This document shows, one piece after another, positions 36,498 through 45,333 of a stretch of 64,000 bases of DNA; within the stretch, counting starts at the first letter, position 1; the number at the start of each line of letters is the position of its first letter. Source of the DNA: DASPRG01 sp963796125 (lineage in GTDB: Bacteria > Nitrospirota > Thermodesulfovibrionia > Thermodesulfovibrionales > SM23-35); assembly GCA_963796125.1 (NCBI GenBank), contig CAWCKM010000059.1:28310-92309 (forward strand), given 5' to 3'. Below the pieces are notes generated by a model that made no database searches, was not told the DNA's origin, and saw nothing but the letters and a program-made list of their open reading frames with translations. Position numbers and translations under genes: made by a program.

Positions 36498-36623
36498 ATG
36501 GATTATGAAAGAAACCGTTTGTTTTTTATAAAGAGCAAGCAATACTGTACATTTGACATTGTGGACAGCAACATCTTTTTCGTCAATGAGAGGAACAATA
36601 GAGAGAATGAAAGCATTTTGTGA
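36498..36623 (+). CDS. Possible small ORF before the two-CW kinase
   Basis: A frame of 41 codons begins MDYERNRLFFIKSKQYCTFD and ends at the TGA at 36623. There is no clear ribosome site and no recognised family, so it may be chance. The rest of 36402-36632 is AT-rich and presumably holds the promoter of the kinase gene. Confidence 0.2.
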   Translation: MDYERNRLFFIKSKQYCTFDIVDSNIFFVNERNNRENESIL

Positions 36624-36632
36624 GATAAATAA

Positions 36633-38881
36633 ATGGAAAAAGTAAAATGCTGGGAAGTTTTTCAGTGTAAAAAGAAAGAATGCCCGGCACTATCAATCAC
36701 GAAACCTCAACTGCTGGCTTTTTTCAGGAACCCATTGCCGGGATGAAATTCAGGGCAAGTTTATAGATAAGATGGAAATGTGCATTGATTGTGAGCCTTT
36801 TAAGATGAATCTGGATACCCCCAGCATGAAAGATACCTGTGAGGTTTTTAGTGCACAGTTAAAGGAATACAAACAGATTGTTGAAGACAGAGACAGGGAA
36901 CTGGAGAATATCAGCATAGAGATGGCCGTAGGCTTATCCGAGGTTTTCGAGTCATTAAAAAGTATTTCTTCCGGAGATCCTTTAGTGAGAATACCTGAGG
37001 TTTCAAACATTGAATTGATTAATAAGCTAAAACATCTGGTTAATTTAACTGCACAGAACATCGAAGAAATTGTTGAACTTTCTCATGAGTTTGCCATAGG
37101 TCTTGCCGAGCATTTTGATGTATTGCACAAGGTTTCAGCAGGAGACCTGCATGCCAGGGTCTCCGGGGAGTCACACATGGAGTTATTAGAATCACTAAAA
37201 AGAGTGACAAACAAGATGATTATGAGTATATCCAAAGAAATTGATAACCGCAAGCAGGCTGAAGTCAGCATTACAAAAAGCCCATGATAAACTGGAGCAC
37301 CGGGTAGAAGAGCGAACGACCGAACTAAGAATGCTGAATGAAAAATTATGGACCGAAATAGTAGAACGAAAAAGGGTAGAAGAAGAGCTTCGTGAAGCGG
37401 AGTTGCGCTATCGTACAGTATCAGATTTTACCTATGATTGGGAGTACTGGGAAACCCCTGATGGAAAACTACGTTACGTGTCTCCCTCATGTGAGCGAAT
37501 TACCGGCTTCACGCCAAAGGACTTTATCGATAACCCAAATCTTATCTTTGAAATTATTATTCCGGAAGATCACAGCATCTTAGATAAACATCGTCATGAT
37601 GCCATTAACGTGCTGAGTCCGCAAAGTATTATGTTTCGCATCAGGAGGAAAGACGGCAAGATGCGCTGGATGGAACATGTCTGCCAGCCGGTAACTGATA
37701 ATCAAGGAGCGTTTTTAGGGGTGCGAGCAAGTAATCGTGATATTACGATACGCAAACAGGCAGAGGAAAAACTTAGCAATACTCTTTCCCTTCTCAGTGC
37801 AACACTTGAGTCAACTGCGGATGGAATTCTCGTTGTAGACAGAGAAGGAAAGATTGCAAGTTTTAATCAGAAGTTTTTGCAAATGTGGCATATCCCGGAA
37901 TCTGTTATTGCATCAAAGGATGACAGAAAGGTCATAGACTTTGTTTTGGAACAATTGAAAGATCCAGAGACATTCCTTACAAAAGTTACAGAATTATATG
38001 CGAGCGATGAGGCAGAAAGTTTCGATATGGTAGAATTTAAAGACGAAAGGATATTTGAGCGATTTTCACAGCCACAAAAGCTTGGAAATACTGTCGTTGG
38101 CAGGGTATGGAGCTTCCGTGATATTACAGAACGCAAGCGAGCAGAAAATGCACTACGAGAATCTGAACAGTTACTCCTTCAGGCGCACAAAATGGAGGCA
38201 ATCGGTCGACTTGCCGCTGGTGTTGCACATGAAATCAACAATCCCCTTGCCGTTATTAACGAAAACGCAGGGTTGATGAAAGATCTTTTAGAGCTTTCTG
38301 AAAATATAGAGCAGAATAAAGAAAAGTTTCTCGGCACACTTGATGTGATATTTGAAAATGTAAACCGGTGTCGTACAATTACTCACCGTCTCTTAGGATT
38401 TGCGAGGCGGACAGACATATCCTATGCTGTCATTGATGTGAATGATGCAGTGAGGGAAGTTATAGGGTTCCTTGAAAAAGAGATTTTGTACAGAAATATT
38501 CATTTAAAACTGAATCTAAAAGAGGATCTTCCAAGCGTCGTAAGTGATAAAGGACAGCTTCAGCAAGTACTTCTGAATATTATCAACAACGCCATCGACG
38601 CGGTCGAAAAGGGCGGCCTCATCGAAATTTTTACAGATATCAAAGATGAGAATGCTATACGGGTATCAGTCAGAGATAACGGACATGGAATTCCTGAAGA
38701 CATAATCAAACATATTTTTGAACCGTTTTTTACAACGAAAGAAAAAGGGAAAGGAACAGGTCTCGGTCTTTCCATTTCATATGGGATTATGCGAAAAATG
38801 GGAGGAACAATTCTTGTCGAAAGCAAAGATGATAATGGAACAACTTTTATTGTTGAAATACCTCAAAAAGCTGGAATCTGA
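36633..38881 (+). CDS. Two-CW sensor histidine kinase with two PAS domains (frameshifted)
   Basis: ATG 36633 starts a two-CW sensor module, CWEVFQCKKKECPA, then in another frame CWLFSGTHCRDEIQGKF and CIDCEPF. These paired Cys-Trp motifs suggest metal, cluster or redox sensing. A helical HAMP-like region follows, and after a break near 37265 two PAS domains (about 37400-37770 and 37800-38130). Then come the HisKA H-box (GVAHEINNPLAVINENAGLM) and an intact ATPase: N box NIINNAIDAV, G1 DNGHGI, and G2 GTGLGLSI. Frame breaks at about 36700 and 37265 split an otherwise complete protein. A receiver gene follows 15 bases later. Confidence 0.8.
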
Positions 38882-38896
38882 TTAAGGAGGCTTATT

Positions 38897-39278
38897 TTGT
38901 CACAAGCTAAAGTGCTTCTGGTGGATGATGAAGTAGAATTCGGATTTGCACTGGCGGAAAGATTACGGTTGAAGCATTATGATGTAAAAGCTGTATCTCA
39001 AGTTGAAGATGCTCTTGCTGCAGTTCGAAGCGACCCACCTGATGTTGTATTGCTTGACTTTATGATGCCAGGAATGGATGGTATAGAGATTCTTAAATTT
39101 ATTAAACAGATAGATTCCGTCTATAGAGGTGATTATGCTGACAGGTTATGCAGATACCCGTATCATGGAGGAAGTAATGAAGAGCGGGGCTTCCGAGTAT
39201 ATTATGAAGCCTGCAGATTTAGGAGAAGTCATTTTCAAAATAGATAACGCTAAAAAGAAACGGAATTCTGTAAAATGA
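38897..39278 (+). CDS. Single-domain response regulator (frameshifted)
   Basis: The start is TTG 38897 with a perfect AAGGAGG 6 bases upstream. The receiver has VDDE, phosphoacceptor Asp in VVLLDFMMPGMDG, and after a break near 39112 the rest in another frame: SIEVIMLTGYADTRIMEEVM and SGASEYIMKPADLGE, stopping at 39278. There is no output domain, so it acts as a phosphorelay intermediate or stand-alone effector of the kinase just upstream. Confidence 0.8.
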
Positions 39279-39651
39279 ATCTGTGGATTTTAGTCCATGT
39301 AGTGATTTCAGTTCTTTGAGATAATCCGCCTGTGTTCTCTGCCGCAGGGTATTCACTATTCACAATTGATTTTCAAAAGAAATACTCAGAAATGCAGAGT
39401 TCAGCAATTGTGCAAAGTACTGTGAGTAAGAGAGATAAGGCTGAAACCGCTCAAAAACCTTCTTTCTATGTGAAAGGTTTATCACAAAAAAAACCTACCA
39501 CGCAATATAACAGGAAGTTATGAACGGAAGAAAGGTATCTTCATTTTTGTTTAGTACTATGTGAAGGGGTGAGTGAAACCTTAATCTGACGTGTCTGTAA
39601 TGTTAAATCTTAACTATCACAGTTTACTATTAAAAGTATCGTTACATTTGC
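39279..39651. other. Intergenic region without a supported gene
   Basis: A 63-codon frame at 39332-39523 has no ribosome site or recognisable motif. CTCTGCCGCAGGGT near 39336 resembles half of the terminator stem at 59246-59269. I see nothing else until the hairpin at 39652. Confidence 0.35.
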
Positions 39652-39690
39652 AACTGGGTTGCTATTTTATAGCAACCCAGTTTTGATTTT
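39652..39690 (+). terminator. Strong terminator between convergent receiver genes
   Basis: ACTGGGTTGCTA (39653-39664) pairs perfectly with TAGCAACCCAGT (39670-39681) around loop TTTTA, followed by TTTTGATTTT. It lies between the plus-strand kinase/receiver unit and the minus-strand receiver operon and may serve both. Confidence 0.8.
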
Positions 39691-39728
39691 CAGATGGGTA
39701 AGACAGAAGGAGAAAAGGGCATAATTCC

Positions 39729-40169
39729 TTACCAGCCCTTTGATTTAAGAATTTCCTTTATATGCTCTTCATGTTTTTTCTCAAAAAGGAGAATTCTTTT
39801 GCGTTTGGCCTCGCTGATTTTCTCCATAATCTTATTTAGGTCGGCAGGTTTTTCTAAAAAATCTACCGCACCTGCCTTCATTGCTTCAATACCCGTCTCG
39901 ACAGAGCCATGACCTGTAAGCATGATAATTTGAACATCGGGGTTTTCGCTTCTGATGCGTTTAAGGGTTTCAATACCGCTCATCCCCGGCATAGCAAGGT
40001 CAAGAATAATCGCATCGAACTCTTTTCCTTTCACTCTGTTGAGGGCATCCTCACCACTGGTAGAGGTGTCAACTTTCATACCGCGTCCTTCCAGCCTTTT
40101 CGACAGGACTTTCAGAAACTGTTCCTCATCATCCACTAACAAAACGTCTGCTTTGATGTCTTCAGGCAT
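39729..40169 (-). CDS. Response regulator receiver protein with short helical tail
   Basis: The protein is 146 residues. The receiver has VDDEEQF, phosphoacceptor in IILDLAMPGMSG, TG (IIMLTGHGS) and KP (FLEKPAD). A basic helical tail of about 25 residues (KKHEEHIKEILKS) replaces an output domain. It is the last gene of a five-gene minus-strand signalling operon. A purine-rich ribosome site (AAAGGAGGATAAGAA) precedes the ATG. Confidence 0.87.
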   Translation of the reverse strand: MPEDIKADVLLVDDEEQFLKVLSKRLEGRGMKVDTSTSGEDALNRVKGKEFDAIILDLAMPGMSGIETLKRIRSENPDVQIIMLTGHGSVETGIEAMKAGAVDFLEKPADLNKIMEKISEAKRKRILLFEKKHEEHIKEILKSKGW

Positions 40170-40250
40170 TTCTTATCCTCCTTTGATTTTATCTTATTCT
40201 TTGTATCTCAGATTTGTATTTAGTTTTTCTCTTCGGCAAATGCGATAGGT

Positions 40251-40640
40251 TTACATTGTTCTTGCGATCTTTTCTTTAAAAGCTGCCTTTATCTTGTGCT
40301 CCAGCGTCTCTATATCGGTGGGTTTCTTTAGGAATCCGAATCCACCAAGCCTTGTTGCTTCCTCTTCGTCCTTATCAGTACCGTGACCAGTCAGGATAAT
40401 TACCTGTGTATCCGGACAGACCTTTTTAATCTCCCGCAAGACATCCATTCCGTGCATACCAGGCATATTCAGATCGAGAACTATGACATCCGGTTCCTCC
40501 TTTTTTATTTTCGATAAGGCTTGCTCTCCATCATGTGCGATTATAACTCTTAAATCTCTCATTATCAGGCGTTGGGCAAGGGTACGGGTAAATGCCACTT
40601 CGTCATCGACCAACAATACTGTAATGCCCTCCCGTTTCAT
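40251..40640 (-). CDS. Single-domain response regulator
   Basis: The protein is 129 residues: VDDEVAF, VIVLDLNMPGMHG with the phosphoacceptor, VIILTGHGTDKDEEEA, FLKKPTD. It closely resembles the receiver half of the cytidylate-kinase-like fusion at 33236-34456 (LTGHGSEADKQ), suggesting recent duplication within the island. It has no output domain. Confidence 0.87.
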   Translation of the reverse strand: MKREGITVLLVDDEVAFTRTLAQRLIMRDLRVIIAHDGEQALSKIKKEEPDVIVLDLNMPGMHGMDVLREIKKVCPDTQVIILTGHGTDKDEEEATRLGGFGFLKKPTDIETLEHKIKAAFKEKIARTM

Positions 40641-40718
40641 TCAAGGCCGCCTTAGGCTATTTAGCTTTAACATAACAGCAAATCCTTTTGTTGTCAACTG
40701 GCAATAGGTTAACAAATA

Positions 40719-41402
40719 CTATGAAGTTGTCAGGGGAAGCATCATGAGAGTTTCTCTCCCATTTTTCTCTGAGATGTTTCCACCCAACTGCTTTATGATT
40801 TTTTCAAGGATTTCATAGGGGATCGATGTGGCATCGCCCTCTCCTTCAATGAGATTTCCTTCCGATACTAACCTAATTCTTACACTATTTTCGTCAACAC
40901 CAGTTTGAATAGCGATTTTACTGTTCTTATCAAGATTTCTTATCTTTTCTTCAAGAGCGCTGTATACAACGAACTGAAGAAGAGACGGATTACTGTAAAT
41001 TGAGGGCATCGACTCATGAAAATCCTTTTCTATGGTTATCTTTTTCTGATTTGCAAATCTGGTCACTAATGCAGTGAGTTCCTCAAGACTCTCATTGATG
41101 TTGAAGGTTGCGAGTTGATCATCCATTCTGTGGGCAAAACGATTGAGATACCTGAAGAGGACGTTTGCTTTCTCTATCTGTTCCTCAATCAAATGGATGA
41201 TTTCGAGGTTCTGCCCCGAATCGCTTTCAGAGGTTTTTCCTAACTTTATCAGATCCTCCATCAGTCCGGCAGACTCTTTGATGATTGCCAGATAATTTTT
41301 GACTTCATGAGTAAACCCGGCTAGGATTTTTCCGATAAAGCGCAGATGCAGTAACCTCAGGTTTTCTTCATCTCTATACTCTGGGTTCACGTCGCCTGTC
41401 AC
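40719..41402 (-). CDS. Histidine-kinase-like protein with degenerate ATPase domain
   Basis: The protein is 227 residues. The dimerisation/phosphorylation helix keeps a histidine (GFTHEVKNYLAIIKESAGLM). In the ATPase half, the N-box position reads YSALEEKIRN, the G1 DxGxG is missing (RIRLVSEGNLI) and the G2 box is absent (GGNISEKNGR). It is therefore unlikely to bind ATP. It could act as a histidine phosphotransferase or phosphatase between the full kinase and the receivers. Its start overlaps the stop of the receiver gene before it, so translation is coupled. Confidence 0.75.
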   Translation of the reverse strand: MTGDVNPEYRDEENLRLLHLRFIGKILAGFTHEVKNYLAIIKESAGLMEDLIKLGKTSESDSGQNLEIIHLIEEQIEKANVLFRYLNRFAHRMDDQLATFNINESLEELTALVTRFANQKKITIEKDFHESMPSIYSNPSLLQFVVYSALEEKIRNLDKNSKIAIQTGVDENSVRIRLVSEGNLIEGEGDATSIPYEILEKIIKQLGGNISEKNGRETLMMLPLTTS

Positions 41403-41773
41403 TTTCTCTTTTTGACCATTGCTTTCTCTATTTTTGTTATAAGTTCTCCAATATCAACCGGTTTCATGATATACTCAAAAGCACCGTTTTTCATACCTTC
41501 TTCAACACTTTCTGCATCTCCATGTCCAGTCAACATAATTACTTCTATGCTAGGATCAATCGTTTTAATGGTCTTCAGCGTTTCTATACCATCCATGCCA
41601 GGTATTTTCAGGTCGAGTATGATCACATCAGGGGGACGATCATGAATTAAAGCCAGAGCCTCCAGCGCACTACCGGCTGTTCTGACATCATACTTGCGCA
41701 ACTGTAATCTTTCCGCAAGCGCTAATGTAAATTCTACTTCGTCATCTACAAGTAATACTTTCGTTTGTGACAT
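41399..41773 (-). CDS. Single-domain response regulator
   Basis: The protein is 124 residues with VDDEVEF, phosphoacceptor in VIILDLKIPGMDG, VIMLTGHGDAES, YIMKPVD. It is very similar to the receiver at 38897 (same MSQ.KVLLVDDEVEF start). The start overlaps the stop of the upstream kinase, and its stop overlaps the start of the degenerate kinase. It is therefore the middle part of a translationally coupled trio. Confidence 0.88.
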   Translation of the reverse strand: MSQTKVLLVDDEVEFTLALAERLQLRKYDVRTAGSALEALALIHDRPPDVIILDLKIPGMDGIETLKTIKTIDPSIEVIMLTGHGDAESVEEGMKNGAFEYIMKPVDIGELITKIEKAMVKKRK

Positions 41774-43532
41774 TACATTCCCTCACCTTCGAGTTCCGCT
41801 GTATTTATTGGAATCTCAACAGTAAAAGTTGTTCCCTTATTGACTTCACTTTCAACATATATAGTACCCCTTAATTTTTGCATAATTCCGTATGAAATTG
41901 AAAGTCCGAGGCCGGTTCCTTTCCCCTTCTCTTTTGTAGTATAAAAGGGCTCAAAAATATGCTTTAGATTTTCTTTGGGAATTCCTGGTCCATTATCTCG
42001 TATGCTTACTCTGACAAATCTATTGTTCTTTACCTGAGAGGACACATCGATCTGACCTTCTTCTTTAACGGCATCAATAGCATTATTTATTATGTTTAGG
42101 AATACCTGTTGAACCTGTCCCTTATCGGTTGTAACTTTTGGAAGATTGTTCTGCAGATTCAGTTCTAAACGGATATTTCTGTAAAGGATTTCCTTATCAA
42201 GGAAGCTGATGACCTCTTTGACGGCATCGTTAATATCTACTGTTTCATGACTGATTTCCATCCGTCTGGAGAAACCGAGCAGTCGATGGGTAATTGTGCG
42301 ACAACGATTTACACTTTCGGCTATCCCATTGATAAGGCTCAGAAACTTTTCTTTGTTTTGTTCTAAACTGTCTGATACTTCAAGGATATCTTTCATTAAG
42401 CCTGCCTTTTCATTAATAATGGCAAGAGGATTATTAATTTCATGAGCTACGCCAGATGCAAGTCTTCCGATTGATGCCATTTTACTTGCATGTTCAGATT
42501 CTGCTATTGCATCTTCAATTTCCAGGTCCGCTTTTTTAATCCTGTTGACAACAGTCTGAGCCATCAGAGAGAACATTATACCGAACACTAATACTCCCCA
42601 TCGAGATAAGGAGTAGTTCATTTCTGAAGATCTGGGATTTTTGTATAAGGGGTTGACTTAATAACAGCCACCAAAATCCAGGGAGAATTTCTAATCGGTA
42701 CATATCCAAAGATGGCAGGACTACCATCAAGTTCTTTTACATCCACCACGGAAACACCTCTCTGGCGGGGAAGAACTGGTAGCTTGAACTTGTTTAATAC
42801 ATTTCCATAATATCGGGAAGGAGTTTGCAGGATACCTTCGTGGTTAATAATAAAGGCATCATCATTTTCCCTGAGATTGATGGCAGAGACAAATCGCTTA
42901 AGGATTTTCATATCAATGGTGGCTCTGAGAATACAGAACGTTCCCTTTTCAGGACAGTGCTTTTTCACGGCAATTGCAAAATGCGGTAATCTTCGGTATC
43001 CCATGAACACATCACTCACATAAACGTTACGAACTACTACCTCATTAAACCATTCCTGATTTGAATAATCTTTTCCCGTCAAGGGGATAAGGACCTGCGT
43101 ATGCCTGCTGAATTCCGTTGGAATCAATTAATCCAAGATCGACGAGTCCGGTAAATTCCTTTTCGAATTTGGAAAAGATGTCTGTTAGCATTTTCTGATC
43201 CGATAATTGTTCATAAGAATAAGAAGAGGCAAGAAACCGGAGGGCAGATAACTTTCTCATCTATGAAAATATTCGATAGACTGTTCAGTGTTCTCTATCT
43301 GCCATTTCACCTGATTACGGAAATCATCTTTCAGGATAGATTGAAACCAGAAGTAGCTTATCGTTACCACAATAAACAAGGGCACCAAAGAAATCATTGC
43401 GTCTATGAGGACAATTCTTATCTTTAGACTTTTGTAACGATCCCTGCCGAGGATTTTAAAATAATCGTGCGGGTGAAAGAGAACTCTTAGAAGATCGGTA
43501 ATTATCTTCTTCAGATTTTTCACGTACTTCAC
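41773..43532 (-). CDS. Cache-type membrane histidine kinase (frameshifted)
   Basis: The N-terminal piece (43532-43257) has a membrane helix (ISLVPLFIVVTISYFWF). The extracytoplasmic sensor continues in other frames (LSALRFLASSYSYEQL, LIDSNGIQQAYAGPY, YRRLPHFAIAVKKH, FGYVPIRNSPWILVAVI), a double-Cache pattern. The second membrane helix is WGVLVFGIMFSLMAQ. HisKA (GVAHEINNPLAIINEKAGLM) and a complete ATPase follow (NIINNAIDAV, DNGPGI, GTGLGLSI). Frame breaks near 43257, 43080 and 42620 split an otherwise intact kinase of about 585 residues. Its catalytic half is closely paralogous to the two-CW kinase at 36633. Confidence 0.8.
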
Positions 43533-43567
43533 ATTACTAAGGAGTTATAAGTAAGAAAACATTCTTG

Positions 43568-43638
43568 TCATTCCCCGGTTTGACCTGGAATCCAGAAAGA
43601 CGCTGGATGCCCGATTAAGAACTTCGGGCATGACGTTC
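43568..43638. repeat. Interspersed palindromic repeat
   Basis: The block starts TCATTCCCCGGTTTGACC, continues through GGAATCCAG and ends CTTCGGGCATGACG. It is an imperfect palindrome (TCATTCCCCG near the start against CGGGCATGA near the end). It resembles the TCATTCC...GGAATCCAG intergenic repeats common in anaerobic bacterial genomes. It lies between the sensor kinase and the TPR gene. Confidence 0.6.
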
Positions 43639-43731
43639 AAAGATGTTGTATGTGCCGTTAATAACGACCGCATTAGTAAACCAGGTTTCTTATAGAGTCA
43701 TGAGAAATATATACAGTATAATTTATAGCTC

Positions 43732-44204
43732 TCAAGGAATACAAACTGTCTCTAAATCAAGACAGAAGTCTGAATGTATGTAATAGCAAATGATATCTTT
43801 TCGCACTATCGTAAACCTCTGATCTTTTCTAATGTATCTCCATAACTCTTCTTTTTTTGAGGGGTTAAGTTCGATCGCTTTCAGTGCAAGTTTCTCTGCC
43901 TCATCAAGTCTTTCTCTCTTTGTATAGTAAAGCCATGCAAGATTATTGTAGGCATCGGCATTCTCAGGATCCTTTTTGATAGCTTTTTTGTAATGAACCT
44001 CTGCCTCTTCATACTCTTTTTTTTGAAAATAGACATTACCCATATAAAGATAAGCAAGGGGAAGTTTTTTTGATGCTCTTTATATTCCTTCAAGGCATTG
44101 TCGAAATCACCTTGTTTTTCATAGGTTACACCCAGGTTGAGGTGTTCCTCCGGGCTCAGGGGATCATCAAGAACAATTATCCTTGGAATTGTGCAGGCAC
44201 ACAA
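43732..44204 (-). CDS. TPR protein, probably the detached C-terminal part of the C39-peptidase gene (frameshifted)
   Basis: It begins CACTIPRIIVLDDPLSPEEH, then has three tetratricopeptide motifs: HLNLGVTYEKQGDFDNALKE, after a break near 44070 MGNVYFQKKEYEEAEVHYKK, and NADAYNNLAWLYYTKRERLD. PA2778-family proteins combine a C39-like peptidase with C-terminal TPRs in one chain. Here a block of AGAGCAA-type repeats separates the two, so this frame is probably the displaced half. The final 20 residues (YYIHSDFCLDLETVCIP) are not TPR-like. Confidence 0.65.
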
Positions 44205-44205
44205 A

Positions 44206-44340
44206 CATAAACGCTAAGAGCATCAAGCATAGAGCAAAGAGATTTTGATTTTTTGCTATTCAGTTTCTGCACTTTACTCTTGACTCGTGCTCTTAGCTAA
44301 TGGCTCTCTGCTCTTTGCTCTTTGCACCCTGCTATTCATT
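44206..44340. repeat. Degenerate AGAGCAA-type short repeats splitting the peptidase/TPR gene
   Basis: On the minus strand the block reads as repeated AGAGC/GCAAAGA units (GCAAAGAGCAAAGAGCAGAG, then GCTAAGAGCACGAGTCAAGA), with inverse copies at its other end. It is low-complexity, contains stops in all minus-strand frames, and lies exactly between the C39 peptidase part and the TPR part of what should be one gene. Confidence 0.65.
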
Positions 44341-44835
44341 TGGCTTTATGAGGAGAGTCCAGAACTTCGTTCTTTCCCACGACTTCAGAAAATCTTTCTC
44401 TGGTATAAACTTGTTATTATCCTTCCCCGAGTTAACAATTACACCATGGTCATTATATCCAATGATGACCATAAAGTGGTTCTTCTGAATGAGAGAAAAG
44501 CCATAACCAACAAGGACGATAATGGGATGACCGGAAGCCACATTTTTTCTTACATCCTCGAAATTCCCTTCATACTGAGTGGCAAGTAAACCCTTCTTCT
44601 GTGCATAAAGAACCATATCAATGTCCAGTGTCCCTCTTGCAGAAGCGCTGTAGATTTCTCCGGCGATTTCATCTGTAGTTACCTTGACTCCCCAGTAATT
44701 CAGCACACCGGCAAGGGAAGCGGGACCGCACTGATAGCTTGTCTGTGGATAAAAGGGGACATTCTCTATGATGTGACCCTGGTTAGTTTCTTGAAGAGTG
44801 GCACAAGAACACAAGAAGACAAGAAGGACGAACAT
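44332..44835 (-). CDS. PA2778-family C39-like cysteine peptidase, lipoprotein
   Basis: The signal sequence ends in a lipobox (LVFLCSCAT). The C39-like core has the catalytic Cys in YQCGPASLAGVLNYWG, the His in NHFMVIIGYND and the Asn/Asp-type follow-up GVIVNSGKDNN. It is 167 residues. The product should sit on the periplasmic face of a membrane. The neighbouring PA2779-family gene and the TPR frame form the usual partner set; their joint function is poorly known. Confidence 0.82.
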   Translation of the reverse strand: MFVLLVFLCSCATLQETNQGHIIENVPFYPQTSYQCGPASLAGVLNYWGVKVTTDEIAGEIYSASARGTLDIDMVLYAQKKGLLATQYEGNFEDVRKNVASGHPIIVLVGYGFSLIQKNHFMVIIGYNDHGVIVNSGKDNNKFIPEKDFLKSWERTKFWTLLIKPNE

Positions 44836-44915
44836 GAAGGATGAAGGGGGAAAGAATGATTGTATGATTCTCGTTTTGTTTTTTTTCTTTCTCTGCCTTC
44901 ATCCTTCCTCATTCA

Positions 44916-45306
44916 TTACGTTACAATAACTTTATGCCCTGTGAGCTGTAATATGACGATAACGAGTATAACAACTACGAGAATGGCAATTACAACTCCA
45001 GCGCCATCGCCTCCGATCTTGAGGTCATCTAATTTCGTGGCGATCTGGTGTATCTGCTGGTCGCTGAACTGGGTGAGCCGATTTTGAACTCTCCTCCTGT
45101 GAATAACCGAACTGTTCAAGCCTTTTACTTACCGCTTTTGTCTCTAAAAAGTTCTGTATCTTTTCGAGTTCAGTTGTTCTGTCGACCTGCATAAGAGGGG
45201 TAATCTCTGATTCTACAAGTCCTGCATCCACCCTTGGCGCAATACCTATTATAAACATTGCTATGACAAGATACCATGCAACATGTTTCATAAAGGGTAT
45301 GTTCAT
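44916..45306 (-). CDS. PA2779-family protein (frameshifted)
   Basis: The first frame has a signal/membrane segment (HVAWYLVIAMFIIGIAPRVD) and the helical segment ITPLMQVDRTTELEKIQNFL, EQFGYSQEE. After a break near 45095 the other frame gives QFSDQQIHQIATKLDDLKIG followed by a C-terminal membrane helix (VVIAILVVVILVIVILQLTG). This order (signal, coiled helix, short C-terminal anchor) is that of the PA2779 family, which pairs with PA2778 peptidases. Small membrane protein of unknown job. Confidence 0.72.
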
Positions 45307-45333
45307 CTACTTCACCTCCTTTTCTTTTAAGGT

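Noticed and set aside
39332..39523. 63-codon frame between convergent receiver genes
   Set aside because: No ribosome site or family pattern and it lies in an intergenic region before a terminator.
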